Shown here piece after piece: positions 49,299 through 57,675 of a stretch of DNA of 64,000 nucleotides. The stretch spans positions 1 through 64,000 of the forward strand of contig JAWXCB010000019.1 of the NCBI GenBank assembly GCA_034440455.1, in the 5' to 3' direction. The notes below the pieces were generated by a model. That model searched no databases. It saw only the letters and a program-made list of their open reading frames with translations, and had not been told where the DNA came from. The stretch comes from JAWXCB01 sp034440455. GTDB taxonomy: Bacteria; Bacteroidota; Bacteroidia; Chitinophagales; CAIOSU01. A program made the position numbers and the translations under genes. Position 1 is the first letter of the stretch. Each line of letters starts with the position of its first letter.

Positions 49299-52200
49299 TT
49301 ATTTTACTAAGAATTTCTTTTGCATCGTACTGTTCAGGCATTTTACAGTAAGCAGATAAATTCCCGAAGCAATCTCGTGAGGCAATTCAAGGGCAATTAC
49401 CGGATTCTCTGATGAGCCGAAGTGTTGCGTGAAAATTGTTTTGCCGCTCATATCAGTAACTAAAACAGACTCCATCGCTCCGGTAATTTCTTCTTTGTTC
49501 AATTGCAGAGCGATTCTGCTTTCAGTAACAGGATTTGGCGAAATGGAAAACAAATCGCTTTTATTCACCACTACCGATGCCACATCTGAATAGCTGTAAG
49601 CGCCATTGTAATCAGTTTGCTTTAAGCGATAGTAGGATGTGCCTGAAATCGGATTCAAATCCATTGTTTCATAATTTCTGGACTGTGAGCTGTTGCCTGC
49701 GCCTTCAATGGTTTGTACGCCTGTGAATGTTTCACCATCGGCTGAACGCTCAATGGTGAAATAGTCGTTGTTCAATTCTGTTGCTGTGTGCCAGGTGAGC
49801 TGCACTGCGTTTCCGACAGCAATAGCATTGAAAGAAACGAGTTCTATCGGCAAGCCACCGCCACTGCTGCCTCCGCCACCTCCGCCAAATTCGGAGAAGG
49901 TGGTAAGTCCGTTGCGCTTCATATATCCGCTTGCAACGGTTCTGCCATCACCATCATTGGGATTCAGCGTGCCGCCACCGGTTGACCAGTCTGCACCGGA
50001 CATGCTGCCCACATCACGCTTCAGCGGACCGAAATCATTATCAGTAAGCCCGCTCATATTAGCGGTGTATAACCTCACTGCATAACTGCCGCTGCTTGGT
50101 TGCGCAAAAGGCTCAAGTTCCCAAATGCCCTCAGTGTTGATGGTGTTGTAAGTTAAGGAGCCAAATTCCCATGTATCAGCAACATTCATTTCTCCATCAT
50201 TATGACCTGCAAGCGGCTTAAACCTTGAATCAATATAAGTGATGCCTGCGAGATTGTAGTTGATGATGTCGGCTCTGTAATAATCTGTGTTTGCTGTGCC
50301 ATCTCCAATCGGGAAAGTATAGGTGTTGGTATTTGTTCCAATATATCTTCTGAGGTTGCCATTGATAAAACTATTTGTGCTGAAAGCAGTGAGTGAAGCG
50401 GCAGTAGTCGAAGACATAATAACCCGATATAATGCGCTTGTCGTGATAATTCCATCAGTCAAAGTAAGCGCGTTTGCAGCGGTAAGGTTATCATTCAATA
50501 AAACCTGCGTACCTGAATTATTAATCACAAGGTTATAGAAACTACTTCCGTTTGAAGTAACAGCCTGATCAGAAGTTCCATTAAGAGTAACAGTTCCTGC
50601 GCGAGGTTGGAAAGTGCCGGAGTTTAAAAAAATTCCCTTCACAGTGAGGCTGTAATTCTGAGCAACATCCACATCCAAAGTAGTAGAAGCGGCAATGGTA
50701 AGGTTGCCCTCTACGGTAGTATTTCCGGTGAGGGTTTTTGTGATTGCTCCTCCGCCATTGATGATGAGGTTATAATAGCCTGCCAATGGTGATTTCAACG
50801 TTTGGTTTCCTGTCGTTCTGCTGTAATAGAAGTTGTTGCCGCTTGCGGAAACATCAAGTATCCCGGTGTTCATCGGTCTTGTTGTTGCGTTGGGCTGATA
50901 GAACACCGTAGTATTTACATCATTTTTCCATGTAGAGGAGGCATTTGTTCCGTCAAGAATACCGGTAAGAACAATACCACCGACACTGGTATTTTTATAC
51001 GTTATTGTTCTTCCGCTGCCAATGGTGACAACACCCGCCATTGTAATGGCGGTGGTTCCGTTGATGTCCTGATTATTTGTGTTGAATGCAACCGCGCCTG
51101 TTCCTGTTTTACTAAACGTGCCGTCATTCGTAATGCCACCTTCGAAAATGAAGGGAGAAGCGTTTGCAGTGGTAAGTGTTCCCGTGGCATTAATATCCAA
51201 CAGACCGGAGAAAGTATTATTTCCTGCATCGGCATTATCGCTGCATGTTCCATCAACCGTTGATACGCCAGCAACAGAGAAATCGAAGCCTGCCACTTCC
51301 ATGGTAGTAGAGGCTGAAATAGAAAGTGTGCCGTCTGCCGTTGTATTTCCCAACAAAGTTTTAATACGGCTGCTTCCGCCTGAAATCACAAGGTTGTAAT
51401 AGCTTGTTTGCGGTGCCTTGATATTTTGGTTGCTGCTGCCACTACTGTAGTGAAAGGTGTTGACGCTTGCAGACATCTCAAGTATTCCCGTAAGCATGGG
51501 AGCCGTAGTGGCTCCGGGTTGATAATAGGTGATGCCATTCACCCCATGCGCATAAACGGAAGCGGCATCGCCTCCTGTAATCGTTCCGTTAAAAGTAACT
51601 CCGGCTGTGTTTGTATTTGTTACTGTAACTCCTGCTGCAATCGTACTCGCAGTTGTAAAGCTCAATGCGCCTGCTCCTGTAATATTTTGTGATGCATTGA
51701 AGATAGCAGCGCCCGCAGCAAAACTCCCCGAAGCAGAACTTACAGTAATACCTCCTCTGAGGTCAAGGTTTGTAGCGGTGGAGATGGTAGTTGAAGTGAA
51801 TGTGCCAGTTCCATTTAAAGTTATTAAACCATCAAATCGCTTTACTCCATTATTATCATTAAGCGTCAGCGAATAGCCATTAGGCACAGTTGTACCGCCT
51901 GAAACAGTAACTGCCGCTCTGCCAAGGATGCCATTGCCTGATGGCATAGTGAGGTTTCCTGTAATGCTAAATATTCCTGTTAGCGCGCCTGTAATAGTTC
52001 CTCCTGAAAGGTCAACATGCAGGAAAGTTGAGGTGCCGGTTGCGCTTGCATCGGAAATTGTACCAGCCACAGTTGAGGTGCCTGAAACTGTAAAATCAAA
52101 TGTGGAGGGTGCAAATGTTGTTGAAGCTGCGAGATTAAAATCTCCGTCAACGAGGGTGCTTCCGCCAAGTGTTTTTGTGCCTGCACCGCCTGTAACATAC

Positions 52201-54548
52201 AAATGGTAATAAGAAGTTGATGGGACTTTGATGGTTTGTGTATTATTTAAGCTATAGTGAAACTGATTTCCAATTCCCGAAGCAACCAGCGTACCCGTAT
52301 TCATCGGCTGCGTAGCAACAGCAGGCCGGTAGTAAATAATTGCATTAGCTCCCTGTATCCAAGAGGCAGTAGCATCAAGACCACTAAAAGTGTTTGTAAA
52401 AGTTATTCCATACGTATTCAAATTCGTGACAGCCTGGCCAACGCCAATTGAAACTGCGCTGGAAAATGAAATTGGACCCGCACCCGATAAATTTTGATTT
52501 GCATTGAAAATAGCTGCGGCTGCTGTAAAACCACCGGAAGCAGATACCACATTAATGCCTCCTCTTATATCTAAATTGGCTGCTGTTACAATTGTGGTGG
52601 ATGTCCAACTTCCGCTGCCTTGAATCGTAATTTCTGAATCAAACCGCTTTACACCAGTATTACTGTTTAACGTAAGTGTCCTTGTGGTGCCAATGGTAGT
52701 TGTTCCTGTAACGGTGAGATCAACTCTACCGATTGTTCCATTTCCGGTAGGAATGGAGAGGTTCCCATTAATATTAATGACTCCTGATTGCGCAGCATTA
52801 ATTGTCCCTCCGGAGAAATCCACATTTTCAAAAGATGTTGTTCCTGCTATAGTGCCGTCAGCGAAGGTGCCTGCAATTACTGTTATTCCATTTACCGAGA
52901 GGTTTTGCCCAGCGGGATTAAAAGTAGCAGTGGTATTGAGCGTAAAATCGCCATTTACTGTTGCGCCCCCCTGAAGCGTTTTTGTGCTGTTTCCTGAAAT
53001 AATAAGATTCCGATAATTATCACTTGCAAAAACCTGTTGGGATACAGTAGCATTATAAGTAATGATGCTTGCTACAATATCGGTGGTTAATGTTCCTATC
53101 GCATTTGAGGCACCAGAAAGTGTAAGGCTGTGCAGCAAACTCCCTCCGCTCATGTCAATAGTTCCTGCGCCACTGAGACTGCCGGTAATAGTTACAGTTT
53201 TGGTTGTCGTGCCATTGAAACTTAAAGTTCCCGTAACGGCAGCAGTTCCGGTAACGCTTACTGTTGTGGCGGTTGTTCCTAAATCCAATGTTCCCGCGCT
53301 TATTGTAAGGTTTCCGGCAACAGTTAAATTTCCATTAATCGTTTTTGTTCCACCTCCCGCAATTGTCAATCTTCCATAGGTAACAATCGTGGAAATTGTT
53401 TGCGCATCCAAGCTTTGATAGGTTACCGTAGATGTGCTGTTGAGACTGATATTTGCGTTTATAAAATTGGCAGGAAACAGCACCGCTGTTACATCTAAAG
53501 TATTTCCTAATGTCAAAGTAGTGCTCGCCCCCATTGTGAATGTGCCTGTGGCATTTCCGGTAATCTGATGAATGTCGCAGGCAAGTGTTGCCGTTCCGCT
53601 GAGTGTAAGGTTGCCATCTATGGTTACTGCGCCTGTGAGGGTTTTAGTGCCGCTTCCTGAAATTGTCAAGCTACTATAAGGAGTATCATAAATTGACTGC
53701 GCTCCCGCCAGTGCATAATTCACTGTATTTGCATAGCTGCTAAAATCAACAGAGCAATTAATGCTTGCACCCGAGAATTTAAGTACGCTGCCATCGCCTT
53801 GCTCCCAATTCCCCGTTCCGGTTAAAGAAGAACTCAATGTTCTCGTTAAGGAGAGGTCAGTGCAACTATTCACTAAGTTAATTGCTGTAACAGTCACGAC
53901 ACCGTTCAGTACAATAGCCTGACTACAGGTAATTTCCTGGTCATTTGTGTTAAATGTAACTGCTCCTGTTCCGGTTTTATTAAATGTTCCATCATTTGCA
54001 ATACCTCCTCTGAATGTAAAACCGGAATTATTGGCGGTTGAGAAAGTGCCTCCGCTATTAACAGTAAATAATCCGACAAAAATGGCGGAGCCATTGTTGT
54101 TATTATCCGTTAAAGAACCGCTGATTGTAGTTGTTCCGTTTATTGTAAGAATTGTTCTGGCAAGGTTATAAGAACCCCCTGCATTAATGGTTAAGGCATT
54201 TGTTACATTTAGGGTTCTGTTACCTCCTGCGTCACTAAGCAGTGAACCACTGGTGCCTTCACCCACGGTCAATGCTCCGATAGAATTTGCAGGGCTGAAA
54301 TTCAATGTAATGGTGTGACCATCGCGAATCGTAACCGTTCCTGCTCCTGAAGCCTGGCCAGGATAATCAGGAGAAGCTCCCCATCCGCTATTATACTTTT
54401 CCCAACTGGTGGAAAGATTCCAGTTCACCGGAGTTGCAGCGCTGCGATAATCACCATTAGTTTGGGCACTTAAAAATAAGGGGACGAGAATCTGAGCTGT
54501 CAGTACGACAATAATCAGTCCTCTCATGACACAATTTTCCTTTCTCAT
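49299..54548 (-). CDS. Giant T9SS-secreted beta-helix repeat protein B
   Basis: The 1749-residue paralogue of protein A has a signal peptide (about 1-29), the same N-terminal block (GAGTVTIRDGHTITLNFSPA), long beta-helix repeats and the same end: NLRRYIGTNTNTYTFPIGDG, NDFGPLKRDVGSMSGADWST, a glycine linker, FN3-like LPIELVSFNAIAVGNAVQLT and T9SS domain (FSISPNPVTESRI..GIYLLTV). Unlike A, the modules have drifted and lack an exact period. The shared N- and C-terminal blocks show a tandem gene duplication followed by repeat turnover. ATG at 54548 is used; ATG at 54527 would shorten the signal peptide. Confidence 0.88.
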   Translation of the reverse strand: MRKENCVMRGLIIVVLTAQILVPLFLSAQTNGDYRSAATPVNWNLSTSWEKYNSGWGASPDYPGQASGAGTVTIRDGHTITLNFSPANSIGALTVGEGTSGSLLSDAGGNRTLNVTNALTINAGGSYNLARTILTINGTTTISGSLTDNNNNGSAIFVGLFTVNSGGTFSTANNSGFTFRGGIANDGTFNKTGTGAVTFNTNDQEITCSQAIVLNGVVTVTAINLVNSCTDLSLTRTLSSSLTGTGNWEQGDGSVLKFSGASINCSVDFSSYANTVNYALAGAQSIYDTPYSSLTISGSGTKTLTGAVTIDGNLTLSGTATLACDIHQITGNATGTFTMGASTTLTLGNTLDVTAVLFPANFINANISLNSTSTVTYQSLDAQTISTIVTYGRLTIAGGGTKTINGNLTVAGNLTISAGTLDLGTTATTVSVTGTAAVTGTLSFNGTTTKTVTITGSLSGAGTIDMSGGSLLHSLTLSGASNAIGTLTTDIVASIITYNATVSQQVFASDNYRNLIISGNSTKTLQGGATVNGDFTLNTTATFNPAGQNLSVNGITVIAGTFADGTIAGTTSFENVDFSGGTINAAQSGVININGNLSIPTGNGTIGRVDLTVTGTTTIGTTRTLTLNSNTGVKRFDSEITIQGSGSWTSTTIVTAANLDIRGGINVVSASGGFTAAAAIFNANQNLSGAGPISFSSAVSIGVGQAVTNLNTYGITFTNTFSGLDATASWIQGANAIIYYRPAVATQPMNTGTLVASGIGNQFHYSLNNTQTIKVPSTSYYHLYVTGGAGTKTLGGSTLVDGDFNLAASTTFAPSTFDFTVSGTSTVAGTISDASATGTSTFLHVDLSGGTITGALTGIFSITGNLTMPSGNGILGRAAVTVSGGTTVPNGYSLTLNDNNGVKRFDGLITLNGTGTFTSTTISTATNLDLRGGITVSSASGSFAAGAAIFNASQNITGAGALSFTTASTIAAGVTVTNTNTAGVTFNGTITGGDAASVYAHGVNGITYYQPGATTAPMLTGILEMSASVNTFHYSSGSSNQNIKAPQTSYYNLVISGGSSRIKTLLGNTTADGTLSISASTTMEVAGFDFSVAGVSTVDGTCSDNADAGNNTFSGLLDINATGTLTTANASPFIFEGGITNDGTFSKTGTGAVAFNTNNQDINGTTAITMAGVVTIGSGRTITYKNTSVGGIVLTGILDGTNASSTWKNDVNTTVFYQPNATTRPMNTGILDVSASGNNFYYSRTTGNQTLKSPLAGYYNLIINGGGAITKTLTGNTTVEGNLTIAASTTLDVDVAQNYSLTVKGIFLNSGTFQPRAGTVTLNGTSDQAVTSNGSSFYNLVINNSGTQVLLNDNLTAANALTLTDGIITTSALYRVIMSSTTAASLTAFSTNSFINGNLRRYIGTNTNTYTFPIGDGTANTDYYRADIINYNLAGITYIDSRFKPLAGHNDGEMNVADTWEFGSLTYNTINTEGIWELEPFAQPSSGSYAVRLYTANMSGLTDNDFGPLKRDVGSMSGADWSTGGGTLNPNDGDGRTVASGYMKRNGLTTFSEFGGGGGGSSGGGLPIELVSFNAIAVGNAVQLTWHTATELNNDYFTIERSADGETFTGVQTIEGAGNSSQSRNYETMDLNPISGTSYYRLKQTDYNGAYSYSDVASVVVNKSDLFSISPNPVTESRIALQLNKEEITGAMESVLVTDMSGKTIFTQHFGSSENPVIALELPHEIASGIYLLTVKCLNSTMQKKFLVK

Positions 54549-54669
54549 AGTTCAAATTCTTGTTGGTTCTGAATCCTTAGGTTAATCTTTGTACGCAGCT
54601 TTTCAGATTTAGTTCTTAAATCATATCAGCTTGGCGTGCAGAGGTGAGAGCAGAAAATGGGGAGCAGTG

Positions 54670-55917
54670 TTACCAGCCTTGAATAAAAATTTTCTTTTCA
54701 ACGCTTTTTCGGTTCATCGTTACTTTCACTAAAAAGTATCCGTTTCCGATTATTTCGAATTCGCGTTTTCCGATTGCAACAACTTTCTCGTCAATAATCT
54801 TTTGTCCAAGCAAATTGAAAATCTGAACATCCGCAAAACCATATTGGGGATTTGGAAATTGAACTGCTAACGTATTTCCGGAGGATGCGATGTTTACAAA
54901 TTTCTCTTCAGTGTTGTTGATGCCCGTAAACTGATTTAAAACAGTAATTGTTTTCGACATAATATCCAAGCATTCCGTATTTGATGCGGTAACTAATACC
55001 TCATACTCCCCCGCCTGACTAAAGGAATGCGTTGGAAAAGCATTTCCATTGATTACGGTTCCATCGCCAAAATTCCAGATAAGGTTGCTTGCTCCGACAG
55101 AGTAATCAAAAAAATGAAGCGTTTCTTCTACCTGCAATTCTTCATCCGACACTTCAAATTGCGCGGTAACAGGCTCTTTTCCATCCAGCACAATCTGTTT
55201 TGTGATTTGATAACCGAAAGAATCGAGAAGCGTAATTGTATAAATTCCTTCATTCACGTTATCAAGCGTTTTCATTCCATGAAAAGCTGGGTCCGAATCA
55301 ATGGTTGCACCGGTTTCATTTTTCAACTCATAATTCCAAAAGTGATTTCCAGGCTGCGACAAATGCACCGCTCCGGGATTTCCTGCACATGTTATATTCG
55401 TTGATGTGAAATCAAAGGGCGGGTAAAAATGAATTTTAAAACGCTGAATGTTGATGGCGGAATCCAAATGAAAAGCATAAAGTGGTTCCAATCTTAAATT
55501 TTGAAACACTCCGGTAAACGTGTCTTCAAGAAGAATCACAACCGATTCATCAATATGCTCAAAACGGTCTAAGCGAAGAATGTAAGGACCGGAAATTGTC
55601 GCATCAATTCCAAGCGTTACTGTTTTATCATTCGTAAGAGGCGGCAGCGCCTGCGCTTTGAAATCAGCAATTCCGATTTTGCTATAAATATCAAACCCCG
55701 GATTCACCAGCATTCTATATGAATCATGAAACGCATCAACTGTGTCCGTTGCGTTGGGAAGGAAAGTGATGAGCGTTTCGTTGTAAATATCATCGGGGTC
55801 GGTAAGCCCAATCCAAATCTGCTGGTCATTGCCGCAAAATGCTTTTGGAAAATTGAAAAAGCCAAGCAGAAAGAGGAAAGCAAAAAATAATTTGCCAGTG
55901 GTTGTTTTGAAAGACAT
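54670..55917 (-). CDS. T9SS-secreted protein with a PKD domain
   Basis: The 415-residue protein has a signal peptide (about 1-28), a beta-rich N-terminal domain of unknown type (about 30-170), a short SprB-like repeat region (GATIDSDPAFHGMKTLDNVN..GIYTITLLDSFG), a PKD domain (about 245-325, WNFGDGTVINGNAFPTHSFS) and a T9SS-type end (about 345-415, VQFPNPQYGFADVQIFNLLG). The sorting domain lacks the usual GxY at the last turn (GNGYFLVKV is present). It lies just upstream of giant protein B on the same strand, 121 bases away, and may be transcribed separately. Confidence 0.85.
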   Translation of the reverse strand: MSFKTTTGKLFFAFLFLLGFFNFPKAFCGNDQQIWIGLTDPDDIYNETLITFLPNATDTVDAFHDSYRMLVNPGFDIYSKIGIADFKAQALPPLTNDKTVTLGIDATISGPYILRLDRFEHIDESVVILLEDTFTGVFQNLRLEPLYAFHLDSAINIQRFKIHFYPPFDFTSTNITCAGNPGAVHLSQPGNHFWNYELKNETGATIDSDPAFHGMKTLDNVNEGIYTITLLDSFGYQITKQIVLDGKEPVTAQFEVSDEELQVEETLHFFDYSVGASNLIWNFGDGTVINGNAFPTHSFSQAGEYEVLVTASNTECLDIMSKTITVLNQFTGINNTEEKFVNIASSGNTLAVQFPNPQYGFADVQIFNLLGQKIIDEKVVAIGKREFEIIGNGYFLVKVTMNRKSVEKKIFIQGW

Positions 55918-55941
55918 AACCAGTGAGGTAAGGGTTTAGTC

Positions 55942-55956
55942 TTTCGTAGTACGAAA
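55942..55956. promoter_or_regulatory. Palindrome TTTCGTAGTACGAAA upstream of the PKD/T9SS gene
   Basis: Seven-base arms TTTCGTA and TACGAAA are a perfect inverted repeat around one base, 25 bases before the start codon at 55917. The centre CGTAGTACG resembles the CGTAGTAGTACG between the two palindromes at 48711-48746. Confidence 0.4.
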
Positions 55957-55995
55957 CCGGAAGCGGTTTGTTCGGGGGTAACTTGCGCGGGGGAG

Positions 55996-56697
55996 TTAAT
56001 CGTAAAGCCGGCTGGTTTGAATCAGACCGTTGACGTTCTTTACTTCTATATCGCTGCGGTGGGTTTCAATAAATCCTTCCTTGCGAAATTCATTGAGTTT
56101 TCTGATAACCGTTTCCTTCACCGTGCCGACAAAACTTGCTAAGTCTTCGCGGGTGATGGTGATGATTCCTTTGGGATTCTGCTCGTCTTTGTAGAAGCTA
56201 TGCAGAAACAAAAGCGCTTCTGCCATCCTTCCCCTCACCGGCTTGTAAGCGAGGTCGGTCATTTTTGACACGGAGCCTTCCACCGTTTTGCACAGCAGTT
56301 TCACCATGCCTTCAGTGAAATGATTGTTGTCTTTGAGCAAATGGCTAATCGAACTTCTCGGCACCATGCAAACGATGGCGTCTTCGAGCGCCTCTGCGGA
56401 TACAGGGTAAGTCTTACCCGCGAGCAACGAACAATAGCCTACAAAATCACCAGGCTTTGCAAGCCGCACGATTTGCTCCTTCCCATCTGAAGCGTGGCGA
56501 TAGATTTTTACTTTGCCCGAGTTAATGCAGAACAATCCCTGCGGGTTGCTGCCTTCATGAAAAAGCGCTTGTCCCTTTTTATATACCGAACAGGATTTCG
56601 TATCATTGACTTCTTCCAACTCATTCAGATGGCAGAAATGAAAGAGAGAATCTTTGCGGTGAGTGCAGTGCTGGCAGTCAGGTTGCTCGAATTTCAT
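55996..56697 (-). CDS. Crp/Fnr family transcriptional regulator with N-terminal cysteines
   Basis: The 233-residue protein has a cyclic-nucleotide-like beta-roll (about 30-140), a dimer helix and a winged helix-turn-helix (about 180-225). The recognition helix reads K-E-T-V-I-R, keeping the Glu195 and Arg199 that in FNR and CRP contact the TGA core. Cysteines are at 8, 11, 22, 36, 57, 89, 110 and 136. The N-terminal Cys8-x2-Cys11-x10-Cys22 set recalls the cluster ligands of FNR, but the spacing differs, so an Fe-S sensor is possible, not shown. It follows the universal stress gene by 53 bases and may share its transcript. Confidence 0.88.
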   Translation of the reverse strand: MKFEQPDCQHCTHRKDSLFHFCHLNELEEVNDTKSCSVYKKGQALFHEGSNPQGLFCINSGKVKIYRHASDGKEQIVRLAKPGDFVGYCSLLAGKTYPVSAEALEDAIVCMVPRSSISHLLKDNNHFTEGMVKLLCKTVEGSVSKMTDLAYKPVRGRMAEALLFLHSFYKDEQNPKGIITITREDLASFVGTVKETVIRKLNEFRKEGFIETHRSDIEVKNVNGLIQTSRLYD

Positions 56698-56750
56698 TTA
56701 GAGGCTGGGGTAAAATGAAGGTTAAGTTTATTCAAATTCTCAATGCTGTC

Positions 56751-57593
56751 TTACGCGTGAAAAACCATGAGCGGGATATTCGTCTTAAATGCTACTTCCT
56801 TCGTAAGGCTGCGGTCGAACAACTTTGCGAAAAAATTCCTTCTGTGGGTAAGCATCGCCATGATGCTGATATGCTTTGAACCCGTATAGTCCAGCAAGCC
56901 GTCTGTTACATCTTCGCTATTGACGTTATGAAATTCAACAAGCCCTGCATTTTTCTCAGCAATAAATTGCATCTTCAATTCAATCATTTTTTGCCCGCTG
57001 CCCGTTTCTTCTCCTGATGTAACATGAACAAAATGAACTTTTGCCTTTAACGCTTTACTGAATTCAATTAAATAGTTTAACGTGCGCTTATCCTCTTCAT
57101 TAAACTCACTTGCATACAGCACATCGGTAATTGCGTTTTCAGGCGACACATTTTCCGGAACAACGAGCACGGGTACTTTTGCCTTTTCAAGAACAGCGGC
57201 AGTAACGCTGCCCACAAGCAATTTCGTCATGCCCTCCGTAAGGCGTCTTCCCATCACAATTATATCGCACAAAAATTTTTGACACTCGCTTAAAATCTCA
57301 TCCACCGCAAATCCCATCGTGAGGTGTGCCGCCAATTCAACGCTGAGGTGATGCTGAGTGGCGTATTCTTTTAATTGAACCACGAGTTTGTCCATCCTTT
57401 CCCTATTGTCTTTGTCGGCAGTATCTGCGAGGCTGCCGAGGAACTCAGCAGGCATCATGGGGTCAATGATGGGGATATGATATGTATGTAAAACAGTCAC
57501 CTTCGCGCCATGCGCTGAAGCAAGGCGCAAAGCATAAAGGCATGCATTGTACGCATATTCAGAAAAGTCAACAGGAACAAGCAGGTGTTTCAT
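56751..57593 (-). CDS. Tandem universal stress protein (UspA family)
   Basis: The 280-residue protein has two Usp domains, about 1-145 and 150-280. The first has the strand HLLVPVDFSE, the ATP-loop-like GRRLTEGMTKLLVGSVTAAV and the end VPVLVVPE. The second is more diverged (ISIMAMLTHRRNFFAKLFDR). Double-domain UspA proteins are common in Bacteroidota and bind ATP in the cytoplasm under stress or low oxygen. Directly upstream are a -7 element and an FNR-like palindrome; the regulator gene follows downstream. Confidence 0.92.
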   Translation of the reverse strand: MKHLLVPVDFSEYAYNACLYALRLASAHGAKVTVLHTYHIPIIDPMMPAEFLGSLADTADKDNRERMDKLVVQLKEYATQHHLSVELAAHLTMGFAVDEILSECQKFLCDIIVMGRRLTEGMTKLLVGSVTAAVLEKAKVPVLVVPENVSPENAITDVLYASEFNEEDKRTLNYLIEFSKALKAKVHFVHVTSGEETGSGQKMIELKMQFIAEKNAGLVEFHNVNSEDVTDGLLDYTGSKHISIMAMLTHRRNFFAKLFDRSLTKEVAFKTNIPLMVFHA

Positions 57594-57626
57594 GGCGCAG
57601 ATTTAAAAATGGAAATTCAATCGCTA

Positions 57627-57634
57627 CAAAAGTA
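57627..57634 (-). promoter_or_regulatory. Putative -7 element TACTTTTG of the usp-fnr unit
   Basis: A perfect TAnnTTTG match on the minus strand, 33 bases before the usp start, predicting transcription start near 57622. Where a -33 element should be, the FNR-like site at 57654-57671 is found instead, as in activator-dependent promoters. Confidence 0.5.
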
Positions 57635-57653
57635 GCATCCCAACTTTACGATA

Positions 57654-57671
57654 GGATGATTTTAATCATCC
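57654..57671. promoter_or_regulatory. FNR-like binding site GGATGATTTTAATCATCC
   Basis: Perfect seven-base arms GGATGAT and ATCATCC surround TTTA. The core TGAT-N4-ATCA is the FNR/CRP core. The centre (57662.5) lies about 41 bases upstream of the predicted transcription start of usp, the position of class II FNR sites. It lies 4 bases past the stop of the DUF4010 gene, but no T run follows on either strand, so a terminator is unlikely. Confidence 0.55.
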
Positions 57672-57675
57672 TGTA

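Noticed and set aside
57654..57671. GGATGATTTTAATCATCC as a terminator of the DUF4010 gene
   Set aside because: No T run follows on either strand and the arms are only seven bases, AT-rich near the loop. An operator fits better.
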